The notes: generated from the letters alone by a model not told the origin. A stretch of DNA of 14,245 nucleotides from Candidatus Saccharibacteria bacterium UBA5152 (GCA_002413755.1 DHXQ01000007.1:1-14245); one strand, 5' to 3'; counted from the stretch's first letter, positions 1 to 5,783 are shown. A program made the numbers and translations.

Positions 1-44
1 CTATTGTTTTTATGTTTAATATTGCCTCGGTTGCCCTTTCCGCA

Positions 45-70
45 AGAAAAGCACCGCCAGAGGGCGGTGC
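45..70 (-). terminator. Possible minus-strand intrinsic terminator
   Basis: A perfect 8-bp GC-rich stem (51-58 with 63-70, loop AGAG) is followed on the minus strand by TTTTCTTG. It could end a minus-strand transcript, or simply be the first hairpin of the + strand structured RNA. The U-tract is short. Confidence 0.25.
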
Positions 71-359
71 GTGAAAGAAGCTGGTGCCTAGGCGGCAAAT
101 GCGCTCGATATAATTTAAACTATTATAGCGCTTGCCGCAGCTAGGCTGACTGACCGCTCATCCTACCGGTAAGGTAGTTTGAGCGAAATCGGCCGTGAGA
201 AAGTTTTGGACCAAAGATTGGTGACAAAACTACTGAGTTTTACGGATAGATGTAAAACGCAGTGACCACAAAAGTTTTTGTGCCCGTATGGCCTTCCCAA
301 AGTACCGAGATGTAAGTACAAAAGATTGTTAATAGTATTTTGCTATTAGAATCTTTTTT
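51..359 (+). ncRNA. Candidate structured non-coding RNA
   Basis: No credible open frame lies here, but consecutive hairpins fill the segment: GCACCGCC/GGCGGTGC (51-70); a 23-bp interrupted hairpin (86-146) in which GCCTAG, GCGGCAA, GCGCT and ATAAT each find exact partners; CGCTCA..CTACC/GGTAG..TGAGCG (155-185); a GGCC/GGCC-closed domain (191-293) holding AGTTTT..AAAACT (202-231), ACTG.GTTTTAC/GTAAAAC.CAGT (232-263) and CACAA/TTGTG; then a terminator with a U-tract at 319-359, which sets the orientation. I do not recognise the family. The distance from an ALAA-like string (about 129-140) to AGTACCGAGATGTA (301-314) superficially recalls tmRNA, but there is no T-arm, no CCA end and no usable tag reading frame. 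I see no promoter, so the 5' end is unknown and may lie before the window. Confidence 0.4.
319..359 (+). terminator. Intrinsic terminator of the first structured RNA
   Basis: AAAGATT..TAATAG (321-335) pairs with CTATTA.AATCTTT (343-356), giving about 13 bp around a small internal loop. It is followed by an uninterrupted T run and further T-rich sequence to about 374. The stem is AT-rich, but the tract is much better on the + strand than on the minus strand. Confidence 0.6.
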
Positions 360-723
360 GTTGTTTTTGTTTTGTGCTTACAAGTTTCATACTAGCGCAG
401 ATCTCTAAAAATGTCAATAGGCTTGTGCTTATATAAACCGCAAAGCTGGCCACGCGTTGTGCGTTTTTTGAACACTAAGTTGCACGTCGCGGGCGTAACT
501 GGCGCCCAAATAATTGCCGCGATGCCCGCCATGATGCTGGCAAGATGCTTATAGTATTGTCTAAATTTCGATAGATTTTTTGAGCCAGCATTTATATAAT
601 TCGGCCGTGGATGTCCAACAATACAAACAATAAAGCGTCTACATATTGGTGTTCAGTTTTTCTGTGGCTCTGCCATGGCAGAAAGTTATACACAGGAATC
701 TTAAAACATTAGCGAGATTGTTG
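360..723. other. Gene-free AT-rich spacer with promoter-like and palindromic elements
   Basis: I find no gene here. Visible items: a GGGCG/CGCCC hairpin near 491-508, a TATAAT at 595-600 inside the 13-mer TTTATATAATTCG that recurs at 968-980, a perfect 14-bp palindrome TCTGCCATGGCAGA at 669-682, and directly after it TTATACACA (686-694), which matches the DnaA-box consensus TTATNCACA. A single box does not make an origin. Confidence 0.4.
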
Positions 724-752
724 TTGACACTGTCGATAACAATTTATAAGAT
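724..752 (+). promoter_or_regulatory. Sigma70-type promoter of the small RNA
   Basis: TTGACA (724-729, full consensus), a 17-bp spacer, then TAAGAT (747-752). The predicted +1 is about 759, the first base of the first hairpin of the downstream RNA. An overlapping TATAAG at 745-750 would leave only a 15-bp spacer. Confidence 0.6.
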
Positions 753-758
753 AGGCGT

Positions 759-928
759 AGCACTTGAATAAAAAAAGTGCTCAAACACAAAAACAACGAA
801 AACAACAGTGATGACGATTTCCCGCAAATCGTCATCACACCAAAACCGGTTCCACAAAAATGATCTCACCTTAAACAATCAAAAACCAAAACTTGAAAAA
901 CCCGCTACTCACCTGGCGGGTTTTTCTT
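759..928 (+). ncRNA. Candidate small RNA with A/C-rich linkers
   Basis: Promoter, stems and terminator agree on one transcript of about 170 nt. Stem 1 is AGCACTT/AAGTGCT (759-765 with 775-781) and starts at the predicted +1. Stem 2 is a perfect 13-bp hairpin (808-820 with 826-838, loop CCCGC). Stem 3 is a GC-cored terminator (896-925). The linkers at 782-807 and 839-895 are A/C-rich, nearly free of G and apparently unpaired, which would leave them open for base-pairing or protein binding. A 49-codon frame from 811 exists but runs through the terminator. I do not recognise the family. The target is unknown; the next gene on the strand is comM, 140 nt further on. Confidence 0.55.
896..928 (+). 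terminator. Intrinsic terminator of the small RNA
   Basis: AAAAACCCGC (896-905) pairs with GCGGGTTTTT (916-925), followed by CTTTA. The A and T runs on either side make it potentially bidirectional. Confidence 0.8.
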
Positions 929-1035
929 TATATTCTGGGCGGCTGCTGGCCCCATTTTGATATACGATTTATATAATTCGCTGCAGTATTTGCTACGCAA
1001 AGTTTGGACCAGCTTATAAAATTTTCTGCTCATGC

Positions 1036-1064
1036 TTGCCATTTAAAAATTGACTGCTAACAAT
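1036..1064 (+). promoter_or_regulatory. Probable promoter of comM
   Basis: TTGCCA (1036-1041), a 17-bp spacer, and AACAAT (1059-1064). The predicted +1 is about 1071, two bases before the ATG at 1073, so the mRNA would be nearly leaderless. A TATAAT at 972-977 further upstream lacks a good -35. The -10 here is weak. Confidence 0.35.
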
Positions 1065-1066
1065 AC

Positions 1067-2632
1067 ATGGTCATGAACACAACTGTCCAAAGCTTAATCG
1101 ATTACGGCACAACCGGCCTGATTGTTGATATTGAGTGTCATGTCAGCAACAACCTACCCAACATTGTGATTGTCGGCTTTGCCAACCGGGCAGTTGATGA
1201 GGCCCGCGAACGGGTCCGGGGCGCCTTTGCCAGTTCCGGCCTCCAAATGCCCCGCAAACGGATCACCATTAATATGGCACCGGCCGATATCCCTAAAGAC
1301 AGCAGCAGCTTCGACCTGCCTATTGCCGCCAGTATTATCCTTAACTCATCAAAGACTACAGACCTGCGACCCCTGGAGCGACACGAAGCTGTCATGGGAG
1401 AACTCGGACTCAACGGTAGTGTCCGACCGGTGCGAGGTATTATTGGCAAGATTCTGGCCGGGCGCAAACACGGCATCACCACCTTTTACATACCGGCTGG
1501 CAATCTCGATCAGGCGTCACTGGTTCCCGATATCAGGCTCATACCCCTGTCGAACCTCAAGGAGTTCCTACATTGTTTACTTATTGAGCCCATCGAGGAC
1601 GCACCGGCCGTCGTTGACACTTCGCTCGCCTGTCACACACCGCCTATAGCGGCCACTGGAGCCGCAGACGAGGCGATGTTGAGCCTGAGCGATGTTATCG
1701 GCCAGGAACAGGCCAAGCGAGCGTTGCTGATTGCCGCGGCCGGCGGACATAATGTCCTATTGAACGGTCCGCCAGGTACCGGCAAAAGCATGCTGGCCCG
1801 CGCCCTGCCCTCCATACTGCCAACTCTGACCCCTGAGGAAATGCTCGAGGTCACCCATTTGCACAGTCTGGCCAGCAAAGAATACAACCGCATTATTACG
1901 ACCCGACCGTTTCGGGCGCCGCATCACACAGCCAGCCAGGCGGCCATCGTCGGTGGTGGCGCCGTGGTGCGCCCTGGAGAGATCAGTTTAGCGCACCACG
2001 GCGTGCTGTTTTTCGATGAATTTCCGGAATTTAACAGTAGTACCATCGAAGCGTTGCGTCAGCCGCTGGAGGATCGGCGGATCACCATCGCCCGGGCGCG
2101 GGACAGCATCGAGTTTCCGGCTAACTTCATCCTGGTGGCGACCGCTAACCCCTGCCCCTGCGGCTACTACGGTACCACCCGGCCCGGCAAACGCTGCGAA
2201 TGCAGCCCGGCGACCATCGTGCATTACAAAACCAAGCTGTCCGGTCCGATCCTGGACCGCATCGACCTCTACAGTGACGTCCAGGAGGTCGACCATGCCA
2301 ATTTGCTGACTCAGACCGACCAAAAGGCCGCCGCGCAGGCCACCGCCACGCTCAAGCAGCGGATTGCGGCCGTCCGGGCCCGCCAAGCCAAGCGTTACCA
2401 GGCCGGCAAACTCAATGCCGCCATGACCAACCGCGATATTGGGCGACATGCCTTTCTAGAGCCGGCAGCTAAAGCACTCCTCGACCAGGCCGGTAACAGT
2501 CTCGATCTATCCGCTCGTGCTTATATGCGGACGATTAAGGTGGCTCGCACCATCGCCGATTTGGCTGATAGCAAGACAATCCAGCCGGCGCACATCACTG
2601 AGGCGCTGCAATACCGCAGTCGCAGCGTCTGA
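1067..2632 (+). CDS. comM: YifB/ComM family Mg-chelatase-like AAA+ ATPase
   Basis: 521 aa, full length for the family. ComM is a cytoplasmic ring ATPase; in naturally competent bacteria it promotes branch migration of incoming DNA, and in other species its role is unclear. Visible order: an N-terminal ChlI-like domain (about 1-175, with GRP-like ERVRGAF and APADIPK), a linker, Walker A GPPGTGKS (234-241), Walker B VLFFDEF (313-319), a cysteine cluster CPC..CEC (363-379) typical of YifB, arginine-containing SGPILDRID (392-400), and a C-terminal Mg-chelatase domain ending ITEALQYR. Two starts compete: ATG at 1067 and ATG at 1073. No Shine-Dalgarno precedes either, and the predicted transcription start (about 1071) favours 1073. 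It ends 37 bases before the infC promoter. Confidence 0.93.
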   Translation: MVMNTTVQSLIDYGTTGLIVDIECHVSNNLPNIVIVGFANRAVDEARERVRGAFASSGLQMPRKRITINMAPADIPKDSSSFDLPIAASIILNSSKTTDLRPLERHEAVMGELGLNGSVRPVRGIIGKILAGRKHGITTFYIPAGNLDQASLVPDIRLIPLSNLKEFLHCLLIEPIEDAPAVVDTSLACHTPPIAATGAADEAMLSLSDVIGQEQAKRALLIAAAGGHNVLLNGPPGTGKSMLARALPSILPTLTPEEMLEVTHLHSLASKEYNRIITTRPFRAPHHTASQAAIVGGGAVVRPGEISLAHHGVLFFDEFPEFNSSTIEALRQPLEDRRITIARARDSIEFPANFILVATANPCPCGYYGTTRPGKRCECSPATIVHYKTKLSGPILDRIDLYSDVQEVDHANLLTQTDQKAAAQATATLKQRIAAVRARQAKRYQAGKLNAAMTNRDIGRHAFLEPAAKALLDQAGNSLDLSARAYMRTIKVARTIADLADSKTIQPAHITEALQYRSRSV

Positions 2633-2669
2633 GCCGAAGTCTGAGCCAGCGTCTAAGTGGGATATGAGG

Positions 2670-2698
2670 TTGACCCTCACCCCTGCATCTGGTAAAAT
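2670..2698 (+). promoter_or_regulatory. Promoter of the infC-rpmI-rplT operon
   Basis: TTGACC (2670-2675), a 17-bp spacer, TAAAAT (2693-2698) preceded by TGG, so it also has an extended -10. The predicted +1 is about 2705, giving a leader of about 69 nt that contains a start-stop ATGTGA and ends in a strong Shine-Dalgarno. Confidence 0.7.
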
Positions 2699-2760
2699 AG
2701 ATTCGTTATTAACACCTATAGCCATGTGAGTGGTTATTCGAAGATCTAGCGATCAAATTT

Positions 2761-2776
2761 AGGAGATTACGTTATC
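2761..2776 (+). promoter_or_regulatory. Shine-Dalgarno and AUC initiation codon of infC
   Basis: AGGAG (2761-2765) sits 8 bases before ATC (2774-2776). IF-3 homology (FTRLNNDIRAP) begins immediately afterwards. No ATG, GTG or TTG occurs at a usable distance in this frame, so AUC is the only plausible initiator. Confidence 0.75.
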
Positions 2777-3412
2777 AGCAAGTTTACCCGCCTGAATAAT
2801 GATATTCGGGCACCTCAGCTTCGAGTAATCGGTTCCGATGGCGCCCAGCTCGGTGTTTTATCCCGGACTGAAGCCTTACGCGCCGCCGAAGATGAAGGGT
2901 TAGACCTTGTTGAGATCTCCCCTGACGCCAGTCCGCCAGTCGCCAAGATTGTCGATTGGGGCAAATTCAATTACCAGCGTACCAAGCAGGCTCAGAAGAA
3001 CAAGAAGACTGCCAAGACCCTGGAAATGAAGCAAATGCGTTTCGGTCTGAAGATCAGCGATCACGATCTCGGTGTTAAGATGAAAAAAGTTGACGGCTTC
3101 CTGAATGCCGGTCACAAAGTTAAAATCACAGCTTTCTTTCGTGGACGTGAACTCGCCCACAAAGATCTTGGCTTTAAACTAGCCGACAAGGTCATCAACG
3201 ACTTCGGTGATTCCGTCGTCGTCGACCAGGCACCTCAGCTCGCCGGCAAGCAACTTAGCTTCGTCGTCCGGGCCAGCCCTTCCCGTACCAAGGAAGCGGC
3301 CAAGGCGCTCAAAGACAAACAAGCCGCCCTTAAGACGGATGAGAAACAGGACGAGACTGGCCACGAGGCAACTCCAGCATCCGCTGACGTTACCCGGGTC
3401 GCCAGCGTCTAA
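2774..3412 (+). CDS. infC: Translation initiation factor IF-3
   Basis: 212 aa when read from the ATC at 2774. IF-3 binds the 30S subunit, blocks premature 50S joining and checks start-codon/fMet-tRNA pairing. The N-terminal domain (about 1-75) carries NNDIRAPQLRVIG, LVEISP, PPVAKIVDWGKF.Y; the linker is lysine-rich; the C-terminal domain (about 84-168) carries MKQMRFGLKISDHDLGVKM and ITAFFRGRE. The first ATG in frame is 3026, which would remove the entire N-terminal domain, so starting there would be wrong. Residues 169-212 form a charged, low-complexity C-terminal tail not found in the 180-residue E. coli protein. It is first in the conserved infC-rpmI-rplT operon. Rare AUU/AUC/AUA starts are known for infC and allow IF-3 to repress its own translation; the same is inferred here. 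Confidence 0.93.
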   Translation: MSKFTRLNNDIRAPQLRVIGSDGAQLGVLSRTEALRAAEDEGLDLVEISPDASPPVAKIVDWGKFNYQRTKQAQKNKKTAKTLEMKQMRFGLKISDHDLGVKMKKVDGFLNAGHKVKITAFFRGRELAHKDLGFKLADKVINDFGDSVVVDQAPQLAGKQLSFVVRASPSRTKEAAKALKDKQAALKTDEKQDETGHEATPASADVTRVASV

Positions 3413-3453
3413 TCCATTATCAGCAAACATATAGCAACGTAAGGAGTCAAATT

Positions 3454-3648
3454 ATGCCTAAACTCAAGACCCACAGCGGTACCAAAGACCGCGTGAAGAT
3501 TACCAAGAACGGTAAAGTCCGTGTTGGTAGTCCAAACCGGAACCACTTCATGTCCAAGAAGAGTGGCGCCCGCAAGCGTAGCCTTGCCGGCCTGCACACT
3601 CTGTTGGGCGCTAACACTAAGATCCTTAAGAAGAAGCTGGGAGCCTAA
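3454..3648 (+). CDS. rpmI: 50S ribosomal protein L35 (bL35)
   Basis: 64 aa, the normal size for bL35, a small, very basic component of the large ribosomal subunit. It starts MPKLKTHSGTKDRVK and ends LKKKLGA; the family signature PKxKTxxxxxKR is clear. AAGGAG (3441-3446) lies 7 bases before the ATG, a strong ribosome binding site. It is 41 bases after infC and 2 bases before rplT, the universal gene order, so it is expressed from the infC promoter. Confidence 0.96.
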   Translation: MPKLKTHSGTKDRVKITKNGKVRVGSPNRNHFMSKKSGARKRSLAGLHTLLGANTKILKKKLGA

Positions 3649-3650
3649 CC

Positions 3651-4043
3651 ATGCGAGTCAAACGAGGCGTTACATCTCACGCCAAGCACAACAAGATCCG
3701 CAGCGCGACTAAGGGCTTCAGCCACCCGAACCGTGTCAGCATCAAGCGCGGCAAGCAAGCCGTTACTAAGTCACTGCAGTTCGCCTACCGCGACCGCCGC
3801 AACAAGAAGCGTGTTATGCGTTCTCTGTGGAACACCCGCATCAACGCGGCTGCCCGCATCAACGGCACGACTTACAGCCGTCTGATCGCTGGCCTCAATG
3901 GCGCTGGTATCACCCTCGACCGTAAGGTCCTGGCCGAACTGGCCGTCAACGAACCCAGCGCTTTTGCGCAGGTCGTAGAGTCAGCCCTCAAGGCCAAGCC
4001 AGCCGCTGCTCCCAAGGCAGAAAAGCCAGCTGTTAAAGCCTAA
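3651..4043 (+). CDS. rplT: 50S ribosomal protein L20 (bL20)
   Basis: 130 aa. L20 binds 23S rRNA early in 50S assembly and in several bacteria represses this operon. Family blocks are visible: RVKRGV near the N-terminus, RSATKGFSHPNRVSIKRGKQAVTKS, AYRDRRNKKRVMRSLWNTRINAAAR, and NGAGITLDRKVLAELAVNEPSAF. After about residue 114 the chain continues in an Ala/Lys/Pro-rich tail (AKPAAAPKAEKP) absent from typical 117-residue homologues. A GGGAG inside the end of rpmI, 8 bases upstream, supports the ATG. It is the last gene before the bidirectional terminator at 4116-4152. I see no clear L20-binding leader upstream of infC. Confidence 0.96.
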   Translation: MRVKRGVTSHAKHNKIRSATKGFSHPNRVSIKRGKQAVTKSLQFAYRDRRNKKRVMRSLWNTRINAAARINGTTYSRLIAGLNGAGITLDRKVLAELAVNEPSAFAQVVESALKAKPAAAPKAEKPAVKA

Positions 4044-4115
4044 ACAGCTTTAATTCCCTGTAGCTTTTGCTACAACAATTTAGTATTTTTACATCTGTTA
4101 AACTTACGTTGCATA

Positions 4116-4152
4116 ACTAAAAAAGCTCGCCTCATCAGCGAGCTTTTTTAGT
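4116..4152. terminator. Bidirectional intrinsic terminator
   Basis: A perfect 15-bp stem, ACTAAAAAAGCTCGC (4116-4130) with its complement at 4138-4152, loop CTCATCA. A T run lies on each strand, fitting its place between convergent rplT (+) and the 238-aa gene (-). Confidence 0.9.
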
Positions 4153-4171
4153 ACCAAAGTTTCGAACACTA

Positions 4172-4888
4172 TTACTGGTCGATTGCTGGTCGGGACCGTG
4201 TTCTCATGAAGGCATCGTAGTAAGCCAGTTCATCAATAGAAGCCGGTGTTTCAACTTGAGGCTTTTCGAACATTGGTTCCATACTTGCTCGCGCAAGCAA
4301 AGCCTCACGGGTTGCTGGTGAAAGTACTTGGGCAGACTCACTACCTAAAGTATCAGTGTTGAAATAAACTGGTGTTTGGTCACTCAGAGGTTCCTCTAAG
4401 GAAAAGACTGCCAGCCGTTCCGCGACGACCGCATCTCTCTGTTGAGCCCGTAATCGCGCCATCATTAGTGACGACAGAGATGTTTTGTAGCTTCGACGTG
4501 GCAAATAGTCAGCCCCAAACATTCCATAAGGGTGTGTAGGGAGCTGATCGATATCAACAGGTGTTAGGTCAATACCAGTATCGTAGGGATTATGGTCCCC
4601 GATAATACCAGCTCTTGTTAATATTTGGGTAATTTTCGCTTCTCGTATAGTGATATGCACTGCGTCAGAATTTGGGTCGGTTTGTCTCCAGTCTAAGCTA
4701 AGTTGAGACGCCATAAAAGTCTTACCCATAGGCTGCTCACCCTGAGCATTACCAAATGCTCCTAGAGGAAGTCCATGAGTTTCGGTGATTTGGTCTTCTG
4801 TTAGACCGAGTGCAAGTAAATCAGCCGTGTCGGCTGCCCGATGCTGTTCTGCATCGGTATTTTCGTCGGGTCGTTCTACGTCAGTCAT
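4172..4888 (-). CDS. Hypothetical protein, 238 aa
   Basis: I do not recognise this protein. It is acidic and soluble-looking, with no signal peptide, membrane segment or obvious catalytic motif. The N-terminal 25 residues are charged and probably disordered (MTDVERPDENTDAEQHR). The middle (about 80-100) holds a predicted strand/helix stretch HITIREAKITQILTRAGI. About 125-165 is rich in Arg/Ala/Leu and probably helical (LSSLMMARLRAQQRDAVVAERLAVF). The C-terminus ends in ELAYYDAFMRTRSRPAIDQ. AGGA 9 bases upstream supports the ATG at 4888. It has its own TTGAAT-17-TATAAT promoter embedded in a perfect inverted repeat, so it is probably transcribed separately from rnpB and may be repressed. It looks more AT-rich than its ribosomal-protein neighbours. 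Confidence 0.8.
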   Translation of the reverse strand: MTDVERPDENTDAEQHRAADTADLLALGLTEDQITETHGLPLGAFGNAQGEQPMGKTFMASQLSLDWRQTDPNSDAVHITIREAKITQILTRAGIIGDHNPYDTGIDLTPVDIDQLPTHPYGMFGADYLPRRSYKTSLSSLMMARLRAQQRDAVVAERLAVFSLEEPLSDQTPVYFNTDTLGSESAQVLSPATREALLARASMEPMFEKPQVETPASIDELAYYDAFMRTRSRPAIDQ

Positions 4889-4910
4889 ATAAAATTTCCT
4901 AGTCCAATAA

Positions 4911-4947
4911 AATAATTGCTAATTATATACTTTTATTAGCAATTATT
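4911..4947. promoter_or_regulatory. Perfect 13-bp inverted repeat overlapping a promoter (candidate operator)
   Basis: AATAATTGCTAAT (4911-4923) and ATTAGCAATTATT (4935-4947) are exact reverse complements with an 11-nt spacer. One arm covers the end of the -10 and the predicted +1 region; the other covers the spacer and part of the -35. That is where a dimeric repressor would block polymerase. Alternatively, the hairpin followed by TTATTGG could help end the rnpB transcript, which stops just upstream on the same strand. Confidence 0.55.
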
Positions 4948-4950
4948 CAA
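4922..4950 (-). promoter_or_regulatory. Promoter of the 238-aa gene
   Basis: Read on the minus strand: TTGAAT (4950-4945), a 17-bp spacer, TATAAT (4927-4922). The predicted +1 is about 4915, giving a leader of about 27 nt that includes the AGGA ribosome binding site. Confidence 0.7.
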
Positions 4951-4966
4951 GAATATGCAAACATAG

Positions 4967-5336
4967 TAGCCAGATTATCTATAAGCCGGGTTTTGTCCCC
5001 GCCCTGGCCGAAGCCAAAGTGAGGGCTAATCATCTATCTAGCCCGCACGTTGCCGCGCGGATCAAGCGGTTCTTATGATGAATCCTTAGTGGGAACTTCG
5101 AGCTTTAGGCTCAAAGAACTCATCTCCTTGCAGCAGACAGGGTTTACCTACTTCGCACGTCACCGTGCGCCGTTGTGAGCTCTTGCCTCACTCGTTTCAT
5201 CCTTACCAGCAAGCTGGCGGTATCGTTTCTGTGGCACTTTCCCTAAGGTTGCCCTCGGTCGCCGTTAGCGACTGTCCTTCCCTACGCTGCCCGGACTTTC
5301 CTCGTATTGCTACGCGATTAGCCGATAATCTGGCTA
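4967..5336 (-). ncRNA. rnpB: RNase P RNA (type A-like)
   Basis: The catalytic RNA of RNase P, which removes tRNA 5' leaders. On the minus strand the ends pair in a 13-bp P1 helix (GATAATCTGGCTA at 5324-5336 with TAGCCAGATTATC at 4967-4979). The 5' part contains GAGGAAAGTCCGGGC (P4/CR-I), followed by GGGAAAGTGCCACAGAAA and GTAGGTAAACCC. The 3' part contains GGCTAGATAGATGA and ACAAAACCCGGCTTATAG (CR-V). Hairpins with GCAA (in CCGC..GCGG) and TTCG (in TGGC..GCCA) loops fit the P16/P18 area. About 370 nt is a normal size. It has its own promoter and lies between the ASCH gene and the 238-aa gene. In the stretch that I align with E. coli L15 I cannot find the GGU that contacts tRNA CCA. Confidence 0.95.
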
Positions 5337-5342
5337 GTCGTT

Positions 5343-5351
5343 ATTATACCA
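5343..5351 (-). promoter_or_regulatory. Extended -10 promoter of rnpB
   Basis: Minus strand TGGTATAAT (5351-5343), with TATAAT at 5348-5343. The predicted +1 is 5336, exactly where the P1 helix begins. There is no good -35, so the TGn element probably compensates. Confidence 0.7.
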
Positions 5352-5378
5352 CTTATGCAGCAAATAACAGAGTAGGTG

Positions 5379-5723
5379 CTAGTCTACAAGACGGAAATGG
5401 ACGATCTTGACGGGCGTAGAAGCGGACACCTTATCACCGTAGTAACCGCGGTAGGTATCGATCATCTGCTGTTTTGACTCAAATGGCTCATGCCCTTCCA
5501 TGTCGGCTTCGGTGATTTCGCCGAGTGGCTTTTCGATAACCCGCAGAATAATTGCAACTCCAACACTGCGCCAGCTCGAGGGATCATCCGGATTGACCTT
5601 ATCAATGAGATCGATCTTGTCGCCTACAGTGAGGTCCTTGTCGTCAAACAGACGCCAGGTTGAGGTTTTGGTGCCGGCAAACACTTGTTCGGCAAGATGG
5701 TGTTCGAGTTTTATTGGTTTCAT
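5379..5723 (-). CDS. ASCH (PUA-like) domain protein
   Basis: 114 aa, a stand-alone ASCH-type fold. Visible: the opening KPIKLEHHLAEQVFAGTKTSTWRL, matching the ASCH pattern of a start strand, a helix and a G-T-K-x-x-x-x-R loop (17-24); then LTVGDKIDLID, equivalent to the GD strand, and a closing VKIVHFRLVD strand. ASCH proteins are predicted RNA-binding or nucleic-acid-modifying domains; some act as amidohydrolases on modified cytidines, but this activity cannot be assigned here. No Shine-Dalgarno precedes the ATG; the predicted transcription start is only 2 nt upstream, so the mRNA is leaderless or nearly so. It reads toward rnpB, ending about 30 bases before the rnpB promoter, and is divergent from tRNA-Pro. 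Confidence 0.82.
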   Translation of the reverse strand: MKPIKLEHHLAEQVFAGTKTSTWRLFDDKDLTVGDKIDLIDKVNPDDPSSWRSVGVAIILRVIEKPLGEITEADMEGHEPFESKQQMIDTYRGYYGDKVSASTPVKIVHFRLVD

Positions 5724-5731
5724 AAGCCAAC

Positions 5732-5740
5732 ATTATGCCA
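5732..5740 (-). promoter_or_regulatory. Extended -10 promoter of the ASCH gene
   Basis: Minus strand TGGCATAAT (5740-5732). The predicted +1 is about 5725, two nt before the ATG at 5723. Confidence 0.5.
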
Positions 5741-5757
5741 CAACTTCGGTCGTGCTG

Positions 5758-5763
5758 TATACT
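5758..5763 (+). promoter_or_regulatory. Probable -10 box of tRNA-Pro
   Basis: TATACT with a predicted +1 near 5770, which would give a 14-nt 5' leader for RNase P to remove. No clear -35 is present. Confidence 0.4.
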
Positions 5764-5783
5764 TAGCTCTGTTAACACACCAT

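Noticed and set aside
51..359. tmRNA (ssrA)
   Set aside because: ALAA-like codons and a GTACCGA.GATGTA string have tmRNA-like spacing, but the ALAA frame does not end after it and is interrupted by TAA just before. The segment lies in a long perfect hairpin, and there is no TTCGAC 5' motif, T-arm or CCA end.
811..960. 49-codon open frame from an ATG inside the small RNA
   Set aside because: It runs through the 13-bp hairpin and the intrinsic terminator, has no ribosome binding site, and its translation looks random.
2705..2773. Leader peptides in the infC leader (ATGTGA, and GTG frames ending at TAG near the Shine-Dalgarno)
   Set aside because: They are two to ten codons, have no ribosome binding site, and could easily occur by chance in 69 nt.
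3026..3412. IF-3 starting at the first ATG
   Set aside because: It would delete the whole conserved N-terminal domain, which is intact in frame upstream from the AUC with a strong Shine-Dalgarno.
5165..5410. 81-codon + strand frame over the RNase P RNA
   Set aside because: It is antisense to the well-conserved rnpB gene and crosses its promoter; it has no ribosome binding site.
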